From contig OX419758.1 in NCBI GenBank assembly GCA_948567375.1, positions 11,475,001 through 11,539,000 on the forward strand: a stretch of 64,000 nucleotides of DNA, in the 5' to 3' direction. Every line of letters starts with the position of its first letter. The stretch's first letter is position 1. The notes under the pieces were generated by a model. It saw nothing but the letters and a program-made list of their open reading frames with translations. It had not been told where the DNA came from and made no database searches. The DNA comes from Lunularia cruciata (Eukaryota > Streptophyta > Marchantiopsida > Lunulariales > Lunulariaceae). Both the position numbers and the translations under genes were made by a program. Shown here piece by piece: positions 35,661 through 46,337 of this stretch.

Positions 35661-37150
35661 TAGAAACCCATGTCCCACCCAGCAGGATCAGACCGGAGCA
35701 CATTGGCATGGTGAGACAGATGAGGAGATGGTGCCGGGTTGGCATGCATCGATGTATATTTGCAAAGGCTTTGGTGGTATCTCTCTCAGTGCATACATGA
35801 GGAGTTATTGAGGTCACAGATCCAGAGAGTGAAGATATTGGTACAGTTTAGCAAGACATTCATGATGATATCTTAGTGATGGACTATCTTTGCACTGGTG
35901 TTGTGGGTGGCACAGTTGGCGCTAAGGAGAGAGACCGTGTTCTTCAGCAAGCCAGACGGTTCAGATTGGAGGGTAGACACCTTTTGCGTGTATGGGAGGA
36001 TGGTAGAGTGCGAGTAGTACCACTTCCATCACAGAGACCACAGTTGGTCCATCATGCTCATGAGGAGTTAGGACATTTTGGAGTAAAGTGTACGTATAGC
36101 TTACTCCAGAGTCATTATTGGTGGCGCGGTATGCAGACCAAGGTACAACATTTTATTGCCAGATGTGTGGTTTGTGACCGAGTCAGAGCATCATTCAATG
36201 CTCATATGCCACAGTTACACCCATTACCTATCATGGGATTGGGTTACCGTTGGAGTTTGGACTTCACCGGACGTTTACCGCTGACTGTGAGACATCATTG
36301 GTACGTTTTGGTGATGGTGGAGCACTTCTCCAAGTGGATTGAGTTGGTGGCACTTCCTAACAAGTCTAGTGAAGGGACAACTTACTTGTTCCTGGATCAA
36401 TTTCTTAGTCATTTTGGTGCACCAGCTGAGGTTTTGACTGATCATGGTACAAAGTTCTTGGGGGAGTTTCAGGTCTTGTGTGACAAGGCTTTGATTGATC
36501 ATCGTACTACATCCCGAGATCACCCTAAGGCAGATGGCTTAGCAGAGAGAGTGGTTCAGACGGTGAAGAAAGGATTGCAAAAGTATGGTTTTCAGAGAGG
36601 CCACTTGGGAGATTGGGATCTCTAGTTACCTTGGTTGGCCATGGGCTATCGGTTCAGCCGGCAAGCCTCCTTAGCATCCTTCTCTCCATGCTTTCTACTC
36701 TATGGACGAGATCCAGATTTACCTGCAGCCATTTGTCAAGATGCTACTGTAGTTTTGGACTTGGATGACCCCGATGTATGGATGAGCGCATGTTCTCAGC
36801 GGGCAGAGATCTTTCGGAGAGTGATGCCGATGGCCTTTGAGAACTTGGCAATTGCTCAGCATAGAGATAATTTACGCTATGCTACCATTCGAGGAGGAGG
36901 TTATAGACCCTCGATCCGTTGATTTCATCCAGGCGACTATGTATATCTACAGCAAACAGCACCGACGACACTTGATGTTTCGATAGGCCGCACTATCTTG
37001 AGAGTGCATGAGGTTTTGCCATCTGGAGTCCTTGTGTTAGAAGGACGTGATGGTGTTGTTTGGAAGGATCATGTGCGCAATTGTGCGCTATGCCACCTCC
37101 CAAACATTGATGGTACTATGGACCCAAGCTTGGCACTTGTACGTGCAAGC
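35661..37150 (+). pseudogene. HHCC/DDE integrase of the Ty3/gypsy pol
   Basis: Inserts element DNA and would make the short target duplication seen at the ends. HHCC zinc motif: HEELGHFGVKCT then CVVCDR (36050-36180). Catalytic triad: SLDFTGRLP (36256), LTDHGTKFLGEF (36435) and DHPKADGLAERVVQ (36518-36557), all three acidic residues present. Stops TAG 35849, TAG 36623 (before LPWL, Gln fits) and TGA 36920 (Arg fits). The C-terminal part reads FHPGDYVYLQQTAP then VLPSGVLVLEGRDG and DHVRNCALCHLP and leads straight into the PHD finger. Confidence 0.9.
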
Positions 37151-37297
37151 TTGAGGTGTATGTTATGTGGCTCTTCTGGTGGAGCTGCTACTATGTTAGT
37201 GTGTGATAGCTGTTCGAGAGGATGGCATATGACATGTATGACTCCTCCCCTCACGGTAGTTCCTCAAGGACAGTGGTTATGTCCTAGATGTACTTGA
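37151..37297 (+). pseudogene. PHD finger ending the pol polyprotein (domain itself intact)
   Basis: A C4HC3 zinc finger that in host proteins reads the N-terminal tail of histone H3. All eight ligands are visible: CMLC, CDSC, the His of GWHMTC, its Cys, and CPRC; the Trp before the His and the WLCPRC ending are typical. It is continuous with the integrase C-terminal region in frame and followed by TGA at 37295-37297. It stands where chromoviruses carry a chromodomain, so a role in steering integration to particular chromatin is a reasonable inference but untested. Confidence 0.9.
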
Positions 37298-37452
37298 CTT
37301 ATAGCTAGTTCATTCTTTATATGGTATGGATTGCAGACAAGCGACTAACGATGGGGCTCCATAGCACCCGGCCTCTTGATCTTTGCCCATTAGAGGGTAT
37401 ACCATATACTTAGAGTAGATGGCTATTTGGAGTTAGAGGGAACTAACCGCCA

Positions 37453-37466
37453 GCTAGGGGGGCGAT
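37453..37466 (+). promoter_or_regulatory. Polypurine tract
   Basis: GCTAGGGGGGCGAT directly before TGTGGCAC, the start of B1. A purine run at this place primes plus-strand DNA synthesis in LTR elements and normally abuts the 3' LTR. Here it abuts B1, which suggests that B1+A2 together are the functional 3' LTR even though the inserted DNA ends differently. Confidence 0.7.
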
Positions 37467-37571
37467 TGTGGCACTTTAGAGTCTATGTATGACTTATATG
37501 TGAGTTGTGTTTCTATAGTGTATGATGTTGACAGCGATGTATGTTGTGTAGCGATGTATATACGCATGACA
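37467..37571 (+). repeat. Terminal repeat B, inner copy (B1)
   Basis: 105 bp from TGTGGCACTTTAGAG to ACGCATGACA. It matches B2 at 38024-38128 over its whole length with about five differences, all transitions. A TATATA word near its end lies about 17 bases before A2, so B may act as U3 and A may contain the transcript start. Two bases (GC) separate it from A2. Confidence 0.85.
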
Positions 37572-37573
37572 GC

Positions 37574-38022
37574 TGTCACGCCATTTGTAGTTCCGCATCT
37601 AGATGCTCGGACATTGGAGTTCCAGTGATAGTAGTTAGAGTTATTCTAGCAGATTCTTAGAGACTACTTTCCAACGGTTACATTTTGTGTTTGGGGTACT
37701 GACTTTACAATGGGGCCTACCGTCACTTTGCACCGTTTGCACCATCAAGTGTGCCATCAGCGGGACCGTTAGGGTTTCAGTGCTAGCTCGAGTCCAAGGG
37801 GTATAGTTTTGAATTGAGCTCCAGAGAGCTCACTTCTTTGATGTTGAGCCTTCGAGTTCCTGGCTATGGTGGACAGAGTCCAAGGAGCATCACCTGGATT
37901 CTCTAGGCTTGAGTGGGTGTGGCTTGACTATAATCAGTGCCCAGTTGTTGGCAGTTCATAGAGTGACAGATCAAGTACTGATCTGAGTTGAGTTGAGTTG
38001 AGAGTGGTAAGCAATCTGATTA
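37574..38022 (+). repeat. Terminal repeat A, right copy (A2)
   Basis: 449 bp starting TGTCACGCCATTTGTAG, matching A1 (28275-28659) but with the extra block of about 65 bases that A1 lost; the copy at 60700 keeps that block too. It ends GATTA and is followed after one T by B2. Confidence 0.85.
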
Positions 38023-38023
38023 T

Positions 38024-38128
38024 TGTGGCACTTTAGAGTCTATGTATGACTTATGTGTGAGTTGTGTTTTTATAGTGTATGATGTTGATAGCGATGTATG
38101 TTGTGTAGTGATGTATATACGCACGACA
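38024..38128 (+). repeat. Terminal repeat B, outer copy (B2)
   Basis: Second copy of B, ending ACGCACGACA at the right edge of the element and followed by the target-duplication bases. With A1, B1 and A2 it gives the order A1-internal-B1-A2-B2. Confidence 0.85.
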
Positions 38129-38132
38129 CTAC
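38128..38132. repeat. Right target-site duplication of the methyltransferase retroelement
   Basis: ACTAC, identical to 28270-28274. The first A can alternatively be the last base of B2 (giving a CA end and a CTAC duplication). Flanking host sequence resumes as TCCAAGTGG. Confidence 0.65.
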
Positions 38133-38199
38133 TCCAAGTGGTGTACAACTACAAAGTACTTCATACTACTTCTTACTCCAAAGATCGTATAACTTTGAA

Positions 38200-38900
38200 G
38201 AATTTCCTTCATTGAAGTGACTTTTGCCTAATGTTTCTATGACAAAGAACTACCTTTGCCTTTAGAAGTCCTAAAGAGTAGTTCAATTTTCCCTTATACC
38301 TAGCTATCTCTAAAAGATACGTATCACAAATATTGTTAAACTTCCTATTTATAAGCTCCCTAAACCTAATAGCCAATTGGTCCATTACTTCTTCTTCATA
38401 GGTCTTCCCTTCTAACTTTTGGAGTTGCAATTTATATTAATGTATCTTGGCTTTTTTTGCTCTCCCTTGTCCTACTTCTTCCAACATCCCTACAAAGTGA
38501 TCGTGTGCCTCTTCTAGCTGCTTGATGGCCTTTTGCTTCTCCTCCTCCAAGTGCTCATTCCAAATCTCTGCTTCTTTCTTCATCTCCTCCTGCATTTGTG
38601 GCTGATCATATTCTCTCTCTTCTCTTTCCTTTTTAATCCATTGGCCAAGTGCTCCAATTGGATTTCCACCTCCTTCAAGTACTTGGGACATTTTCACTTT
38701 TAGAGTCACTACTTGGGTCTTTATGGTTTCTAGCTTGCCTAGATTACTAACCAGTTCTTCATTTTGAGCTTTAAGTTGGTCTTTGTACGTGAGCTACTTC
38801 TTATTTTGTTCTAGCCAAAGCAATGTTAGTTCTCCTTGCAGCTTCTTGATGTCATCTTCATATTGGTTATGATCTATTGCAAGGGAAATATTTTGTCATT
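38200..38900 (-). pseudogene. Family U coiled-coil relic on the minus strand
   Basis: Read on the minus strand there is an almost continuous frame of about 230 residues, interrupted by a TAG near 38790 and a TAA near 38436. It is highly charged with heptad spacing: KKLQGELTLLWLEQNKK, AQNEELVSNLGKLETIK, EREEREYDQPQMQEEMKKE. It resembles the coiled-coil part of U copy 1 (KLQGEVSALQLEHKQ at about 22070). No other domain is visible. It is probably an inverted or rearranged piece of the same family. Confidence 0.55.
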
Positions 38901-39189
38901 TTACCTCATGATTTTTTGCACAAGGTCATTCATCTTCCTTCTCTTTATTTGATAAGTCTTCCTTTGCATTCCAAGTATAGATTACCTTGTGAAGGTTCAA
39001 ATTGTCAACGGTCAAACCTTTTGAGAATGTTGTTGTAGTTTCAAGTGTATTTGTGCACTTCAGTGAGAGTGTTGGAAGGTTGAGTGCAATTAGTAGCCAA
39101 AATGCCTAAGAAAGCAAGCAGACCTAAGTCAATGGACTGGCACATTTGAAGTCCATAGGTTGAAAAGTGGGAAATGGAAACTAGACGTG

Positions 39190-41990
39190 CAAAACTAGTC
39201 AAAATGCAATTGGCATTCTAGCTCTAGAATTGGGAAGTGAGTTTTTGCTAGATTCTGCACAAGATAATTGATGGTGGAATGGATGGAAGTTAGAACCAAC
39301 AAGGGAATCTACCTGCATTGGGTTTGCAAGACTGGGTAATGGTCTTGGGACCTTAAGTTGGGAATTCAAGGGAGCTAACATTTGATTACAAATTTGGACC
39401 AAAAGATGAGAAAAATGATATTAAGGCTAAATTGTGTAGAAGAACAATCAAGAAATGGATACAAAGTAGGATCATATCAAAGACTCTATTAAACACAACA
39501 GTGTTAATTCCTTCATACATCTAATTAAACCAAGTGAACCACTTAGATTTTTGTTACAAGAGCAATATTTTTTGATAGGATACTCCAAGAGGCAAGTATG
39601 AATTGGGGTAAAATCTTTCATACTTATGTGAGGAAGACAGTAAGAGATTTAGACAAGGACTATGGACCTCATTATATTATCTAGTTTGCAATGCATTTTT
39701 ACCTTGGGCTGAATCTGTTGACATGGGAAAAGAGATAGAAGTTTCTTAGTCATTTTTATTCACAAGATGTTCTTTATGAAGATCAAGACAATGTTGCCTT
39801 CATGAAGCAACTCTAGGAGGGAAATGAGATGTTTAGGTTTTCTGGAGAGTTTTTCAAGGTAGAATATAGGTTACAAAGGAGAAAGTTAAACTTGCTCTAT
39901 CTACTCAAAGTAAACACATCTCAATCCATCTTGCTAATTGACCAAGAAAAGACCCTATAAAACCTATTGATCTATTGTTGGATGGTGGAGCAATTGGTAG
40001 TCCTCAGGAGAAAATATAGAAGATATTATATAGATGAGGATGAGTTGACTTTGCATGCTTTGGGGTTCAAAGACTGATTATGATGATGACAACAAAGATG
40101 AAGACATTGTGCAATTTGTACCTATAGCCACCACACTCTTTATTGAGGCTGAGGTTCAAATGGAGGGAAATTGTGAAGATTAAAACCAATGTCTAGAAGG
40201 AAATCTGGCATTGCACAATGAACCCATGTTCACATCTGTCCCAAGTATACTTGTAAGTCATGTGGGTCCAAGTAATACTTTGATAGGATGGGTTTTAGCG
40301 GCTAATGGTAGCAAGGGACTAATGTAGATGGTCTTAAGTTCATCACTGGTGCTCTATATTCACTAATCAGTTATTTAAAGGCTTTGTTGTCAATGTCCAA
40401 AAGTGATTATCTGGGAGTGAGTGATTATACTTTGTTGGTCAAGGCAATGCATGCTAATGAGTCCATATTGAAAGGGAAATTTGCTAGTAAGCAGAGTGAA
40501 TTCAAATAGATGCAACCTTCGAGGGTTGTAGATCAAGTGTATGCTGAGGTGGTGGAATGTGAAGGGGTAGAAAAGAGAAAAGAGAAAAGAGTTGACTCAA
40601 ATATCCATGGTGGTAAAAATGCAAACCAAATAGACCAGACAACTCCAAGATGAGTTGATGACCTTGCAAGCAATGAGTTTACAAAAGTAGAGCAAGCAAG
40701 AGAAGGAACTCCTTAAGCAGAGTGAAGAGGGAACACAACTTTAGGCTGAACATTATGCATAACTCAAGCCCAAAGCAGTGGAGATCTCTTTGGTGACACT
40801 TCAAAAAGACCTCACTGCCAAAATTACTCAATTGCAAAACCTATTGAATGAAGCCAAGAAGACCAAACACATTAAGATATAGTAATTGAGCCTATAAATT
40901 TGGGAGAGAAGGTGTCTTGTGAAAAAAGGTTGCAGGGAAAGAAGTTAGAGGAACAAATCCTTCAATTTCAAGCAATGATGTCTACTCATATAGAAAGAGT
41001 AATGACTGAAGCCCAATTGCATGAACTCAAGTTACATGTCCAATAGACAAAAATTAAGACAGCTCAAGGCAAGGATATGCATCTACTATTGGTGATGCTT
41101 TGAAATCAATGTGATAGAAAGATGCAAGAGGTTTGTGATAGTTTGTGTCTAGATATTACTATGATGCAAAGTGACATTAGAAAGCTTCTTATTTTACTTA
41201 AACCTCAAGTAGCTTTGGAATGTGAACCCAAAAGTGATGTCATAGCCATAGGAGAAGATAAGACAATTAGGGAAGAAGTAGCATAGTCAAGTGTTTCAGT
41301 AGTAATGTGGTAGATTAGAGTATTGGCTCAAGTAGTAGTTATTTTGCAGTTTTGTAACTCCCAAGTGTTCTGGTTACTTAGAGTGAACATTTGATGTGAT
41401 TTGTGTTCAATTGGAGCAAAAGGTGAATAAAGTGAACGAGTCTAGCACTCTTTGTCATTTTTCTTAGTCATTTTCCTTAATTTGCAAGTGTGGATTCTAC
41501 AACTTTGTGTGTAATGTGTTTGATGAATCTTCACTGTGAAGTGCAAAGTATTTGGTGTGTTTAATACTGAGCATTCCTTGGCTATGTGTGTTTTATCCTT
41601 AGTCAAAACTTCCAAAGCAATACCTTGACAGATCTTGAGGGAACTATAGTTTGGACAGCAATCAGCATTTGAAGCTAAGTGTGTAGAGTTTACAATGAGG
41701 AAAATTTGGGAGAAATGCATGCCTTTTAGGAAAGGTAGAACATGGTTTCAAGCAATATTATTTCCTAGTGAAGTAGATACCTTTGTATTAAGCTGAAACA
41801 TCACAATCAAGACCAGTTTTGATTTAGAGTTATTGAGACTATGATTTTTGAGTTCTTATTTCTACTATATGCCTTCTTGGTGTTCTTGTACTCTTGGGAG
41901 TGGTTTCTACCCAAGAATTGAAAGATGTGATAGTAAAGAGTTACATCGGCCACTTTTACTTTGTATTTAACTATTTCTAACCAATATCCT
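39190..41990 (+). repeat. Unclassified repeat family U, copy 4
   Basis: Plus-strand relic. It carries FAMHFYLGLNLLTW (about 39685-39726), the third instance of the FYxGxN motif, followed in the same frame by a KFLSHFYSQDVLYEDQ stretch that parallels VFLTHFHSTHYFEDQ in copy 1. A broken coiled coil rich in Gln/Lys/Glu follows (40600-41100). The end, 41860-41990, is non-coding and shares the CCCAAGA..TTG(A)AAG and AGTTACAT words with copies 1 and 2. Stops are frequent, so no protein can be made. Confidence 0.5.
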
Positions 41991-42269
41991 CATGAGAACA
42001 TGATAACTTGCAGTTTTATTACAATTTTATAACCTATTGGTTTTTTTAAGTACTATCTTTAGGAAATGCATCATGACTTAAATATAAGTACAAATATTTT
42101 TACATAAAAGATTAGTTTCAAATTATAAATATTAAAGTAAAATGTTCTTGAAGTTGTAGATAAGGATACTCAAGGAGATGGTGAAATTTTGATTGACTAT
42201 AGAGAAGAAATCTCAGCATATATTTGTAAAGTCTAAAGTGTAAATGAAAATAGACTTATGAAATGCAAA

Positions 42270-42850
42270 CCTCAACTTCAACTAATGCAATTGATGCAAA
42301 AGACTTTCTATATTATCTTAATATTTCCATTCATGTCAATGAGGAAGTAGAAGTCAAACCTAGGTTTTACATTATAGAAGTTTAATAGCATTTTTCTGCA
42401 AGGTATTAGTGGGTATAGATATGTATGATGTATGGACATTTACCTCAACAAACATTTTTGATGATAAATGTTCATTTTCTCAATCAAATTTATATTTTAC
42501 TAGAGATTTGGTTGATACTGTCTTTCTTACAACTTCAACTAATACAATTGATGCAAAAGGCTTTCAATATAAATGTTTTATTTCCCATTTATGTCAACAA
42601 GGAAGTATAAAAGGATAGTCAAACCTAAATTTGACAATGTAGAAGGAAGTTTAATAGAGGTTTTTTACAAGGTATTTTTGCAAATAGACGGGTTTGAAAA
42701 AATATGAAACTTACCTTGACAAAAAAATTTGATGCTAAATGTTCATTTTCTAACTACAAAATGCTAAATGTTCATTTTTAAAGCAAATTTATGTTTTGCT
42801 AGAAATTTGGTTAATACTCTATTTCTTACATAAGTAGTTTTATATGATTT
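42270..42850. repeat. Decayed tandem repeat, period about 260-275 bp
   Basis: CAACTTCAACTAAT(G/A)CAATTGATGCAAAA occurs at 42272 and 42531. TGAT(G/C)(A/-)TAAATGTTCATTTTCT followed by GA(A/G)ATTTGGTT(G/A)ATACT and TTTCTTAC occurs at about 42460-42533 and 42728-42828. The second unit has an internal duplication of AAATGCTAAATGTTCATTTT. Non-coding; satellite-like but only two to three units. Confidence 0.7.
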
Positions 42851-44566
42851 ATGGGATGCAAACCTTGGAGAGTATTATTGAAGTAACTTTTGCAAAAAAT
42901 GGATAAATTAATCCTATGATAGATTGACTTCTCCCACATTTTCTTCCTAACTCCATTGTAATATATGGATTAGAATGTACTTGAAAGAAAGTACAAACTG
43001 ATTATTTTATGACCTTTTTAAAGCATACCACCAGAATTGAAATTTGGAAGGTGAAGTAATTATGAAATTAATCGATTTTTGGATGTTCATTGAAAAAGAA
43101 AGTCCCATTTTTTTACTAATACTTGAAAATATGTATTTTTCAAATTTAGCCATAACCATAAAGACTTATAATTTTGGAGAAATCAAGAAAGGTTCTTGGA
43201 TATTGATTTTGTTCCTATTATCTATGACATGTTGTTAAGTTTAGCAGCCTAGAAAACTATATTTTCAAACTTATTGTACCTTGATTCACCTCTTCAGAAG
43301 GTGATAAACTCTATGAATTCAACTTGTTTTTAGAATCATTTGTTTTAAGGTTGGGCTAAGACTGGCGGGAATGTGATCTTCCTCTTGTTGCTAGACAAGT
43401 CTTTATTATGTATTACAAAGAATGAAGGGAAGAGAAAGCAGTTTCAAGTTACTTGATTACAAGTTGCTCTACAATAATCACAACAAGCAATATTCAGATA
43501 TTAAAGTTTTGGTTTTCTTTTTAAATTTAAAAGTGAATGTCCTCACTCTTCCCTTCTTTGAGTTTGAGTGTACAATTTATACTTATGTAACAAGAAGCAT
43601 ATTCTTTATCCTTAATTATTATGGTAAAAGAAAGTATCATGTTTTGTTATAATTCAAGTTACTAGATTGGAAGTTTTACTAGCAAATAATAACCAACCAC
43701 TTCAATTTACAAAATCTAAATATTATAGACCTGTACTGATAATCTCTAGCCTAAACTCTACTTTACTTGTTATGTTTTGCTCCCAATGTTCTTCAACTTG
43801 GGTGCGTATATCTGAATGGCTCATTTGCCCAAATTTTGACATGAAAATAATTACCTTCAATGTAATTACAAAGTGGGTCAATACATATCAATCTCTTATG
43901 CATCATTAAGACTCTTTTGCCATTCTCCTAATGTCCCAATCAACCTTTACTTCATACCAAGAGTGCATATTGTTACAAATTTTTGTTAGCTCTAAACGTA
44001 GATGGAATATTTCTGGTTTTTAGTTGATCAAAAACTTGTTCATGATAGTGGATTAAAACCTAAACCTAGACAAAGAGTATTTTTATTGTTGGAGCTATCA
44101 AAATCCAAGAAAAAATAAAACCTTAACCCCCAAGGTCCAATACTTATTGCACCTTCATAGTAATTTATGTAAATTATAAATGACTTACTATTTAAATCCA
44201 TTCAACTTACTATTTAGATGACATCAATATCATTGCAAACAATCCAATCATCTCTTCATGCTTCTTGCTTGTTCACTTAATTGCCATTTTAAGATCATCA
44301 CTTGCTTCAAGCTTCATCCTAATAATGAGTTCAATCACGCTTTGTACATTGAACATTTTCCTCAAATGGAAAAGATAATGTTTTCAAAGAAATCATTTGC
44401 CAAAACCATAGACATGGATAATACAAGTTTCATATTTGCAATTTAGAAACTCAATCTAGTCTCATTTCATGAATCTACTACACATAACTTTACAACTTAG
44501 CAAAAACCTTTCTAAAATCTTTTGAGTATAAGATAGTTAGTAACTAGAGCATGAGTGCTAATCCAC

Positions 44567-44598
44567 AGTATTGAAATATAAATATATATTTCAATACT
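44567..44598. repeat. Perfect inverted repeat, 14-bp arms, 4-nt loop
   Basis: AGTATTGAAATATA, loop AATA, then the exact reverse complement. Extremely AT-rich; might extrude a cruciform or be a relic of a small inverted-repeat element. No flanking duplication was found. Confidence 0.85.
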
Positions 44599-44714
44599 TC
44601 CATTATAAATATAAAATAATCTATCTATGCTTAAAAAATACCTATGGCTATATATTAATTAAATACAATTTATATTTATATTACCTTAATGAAAGAAGAT
44701 GAAGTACTAATAAA

Positions 44715-46268
44715 GACATTGACTATTCTAAGAATACAAATCAAGTCGTGAGAGTGGTTAGCTTCTCATGCTAATTGCATTTTGGGGTTATTTGAGACTA
44801 GTTTTCTATATCCATGTTTACGCTATAGGCTACTCCATACACTCCATGATGAGGCTAGATAGGCTTTTTGCCTACCACTTGATTGTTTGGCATGTGATCC
44901 CTTGGACGAGTTAGCATGGTTCCTATTCCTCTCACTCCCTCGATGGTGTCTTTATTATGCTAGAGGGGGACATGCAGAGCATAGAGAGGTTGCTGCTAGA
45001 TTTTTTCAATTCTGAGCAAGGGGTTAGTTTGCCCTTCTAAAGGAGTTTTTTAGGGTTGCACATTTTAGGAGAAAATTTTCAAATAGGATACCATAGACTC
45101 CACTTGATTACAATGGTGGAGGACATTGGGTCAAGCAAGAGAGTTTAGTAGAGCAGAACGAGCACTACACCCTTTGTCTATGGCTAGTACTCCTGATGAG
45201 AATATGTTTTCCCTACACTCACTACATCATATGGCAGGAGAGGGATTACCACTAGAGGTCTTAGATTATTAGTTTGAGTAGTCTTTATGTCTTGATAGGT
45301 CACTTTTTGCACAAGCATTGTGCATTGCCCCTTGCTTTCCTCAAGAGGCTTGTTTATGAACATCTTAGAGATTGCTCTCAAGTAGATGATCCTTTTAGTG
45401 GTTTTACCTAATTGTTTTAGGTGGCTATGGTAGTAGCAAGAGGAGACATTCCTATGTCTATTGGTCGGGTGTTAGGTGCTAGTCAACTTCACAATGGAGA
45501 AGGACTATAGGGAGCATAAGACCAATTGCTATTGGAGAGATCTTTTTGTGTTTGGTCAGTCGCACCATTGTCCTTTAGCATCATTCTCACTTCCAACAAC
45601 ACCTTAGTCCACATCGATTTGGAGTTGCCACACATAAAGGGTGTGAGGCTATATCTCTAGGCATCAGGGCACTCCTAGATATCCATCTAGAGTGGATCAT
45701 CCTACGGGTGGATGTTGAGAATGCTTTTAATAGTAGCTCACAAGTATCTATCTTTGGATAGCTTAAGGAAGTTGGTGGATCTTTGGTGAGTCTTGTTCCT
45801 TTTGTGCGGTCTTTTTATTGCTCTCTTGCTTCCCTTTACTACCAACACGGTTGTTCATAGGAGGGATTCATTGTCTTGGAGTCAATTGATGGTATACATT
45901 AGGAAGATCCTTTTGGGGGACCCTTATTTGCCATGACTCACTTTAGAGCTCTCTTATCTACTACTTTGGCCATGCCAAGTTGTGTATTTTCCTCCTCAAT
46001 AGATGATACACACATCATGGGCCTTGTAGATCAGATTAGGTAGAACTTTGACCACTTGACTACTGAGCTACATCTAGTGGGCTTGAGAGTCAAGATGTCA
46101 TAGTGCAGGGCATGGTCCCCTTTAGGTATCTCTCCCCACCTTGAGCTTCTAGAGGGGTGTATCACATCTATAGATGGAGTTTGTGTTCCAAGAGTACCAA
46201 TAGGATCCAATGATTTTGTCACATGCTTCTTAGATGCTGTCCTTGCATAAGATGTTCTCCATGTGGAT
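44715..46268 (+). mobile_element. LINE-like retroelement, copy B (5' half), interrupted
   Basis: Plus-strand homologue of the 5' half of copy A, beginning with AAGTCGTGAGAGTGGTTAGC shared with the reverse complement at about 15315-15340. It contains the RT palm (about 45700-46180): DVENAFNS (motif A), DPFGGPLFAMTHFRALLS (motif B), IDDTHIMG (motif C with both Asp present). Several stops break it. It is cut after ATGTGGAT by the chromovirus; the other half resumes at 51794. The two halves total about 3.0 kb, the same as copy A. Confidence 0.8.
46264..46268. repeat. Left target-site duplication of the chromovirus (TGGAT)
   Basis: TGGAT before the 5' LTR, repeated at 51789-51793 after the 3' LTR. 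Removing the insertion and one copy restores ...CATG TGGAT GACC..., the same words as in copy A near 13818-13830, which confirms both the insertion and its orientation. Confidence 0.95.
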
Positions 46269-46337
46269 TGTAACAATATGGAGTTTAGCGACAAAGTTAG
46301 TCCGACTCACGAAGTAGCACATAAGACAATTAGCCTA

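Larger units (their letters stand above)
28275..38128 (+). mobile_element. Ty3/gypsy retroelement with DNMT3-like methyltransferase and PHD finger, split terminal repeats
   Basis: A 9.85-kb element. Order: A1 repeat, 1.5-kb leader, Gag with two zinc knuckles, aspartic protease, cytosine-5 DNA methyltransferase, reverse transcriptase, RNase H, HHCC/DDE integrase, PHD finger, polypurine tract, B1, A2, B2. The domain order PR-RT-RH-IN is Ty3/gypsy; the methyltransferase is inserted between protease and RT. Retroelements carrying DNA methyltransferases are known from charophyte algae and dinoflagellates (general knowledge, not checked here). The copy is dead: 14 apparent in-frame stops (10 TAG, 4 TGA, no TAA), a 44-bp deletion in gag, and single-base deletions near 34666 and 35656. 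A partial second copy is at 60700-63042. The terminal repeats do not follow the usual LTR-internal-LTR plan; see the A and B entries. Confidence 0.9.
41991..44714. other. Very AT-rich spacer; no recognisable gene
   Basis: Roughly 70 percent A+T by eye. It holds the decayed tandem repeat at 42270-42850 and a perfect hairpin at 44567-44598. Short open frames (up to 80 codons) have no recognisable domain and low-complexity composition. Confidence 0.4.

Noticed and set aside
37574-38022. Plain reading of the A repeats as ordinary LTRs
   Set aside because: The polypurine tract does not abut A2, B lies on both sides of A2 but not beside A1, and the target duplication brackets A1 to B2. A simple LTR-internal-LTR model leaves B1 and B2 unexplained.
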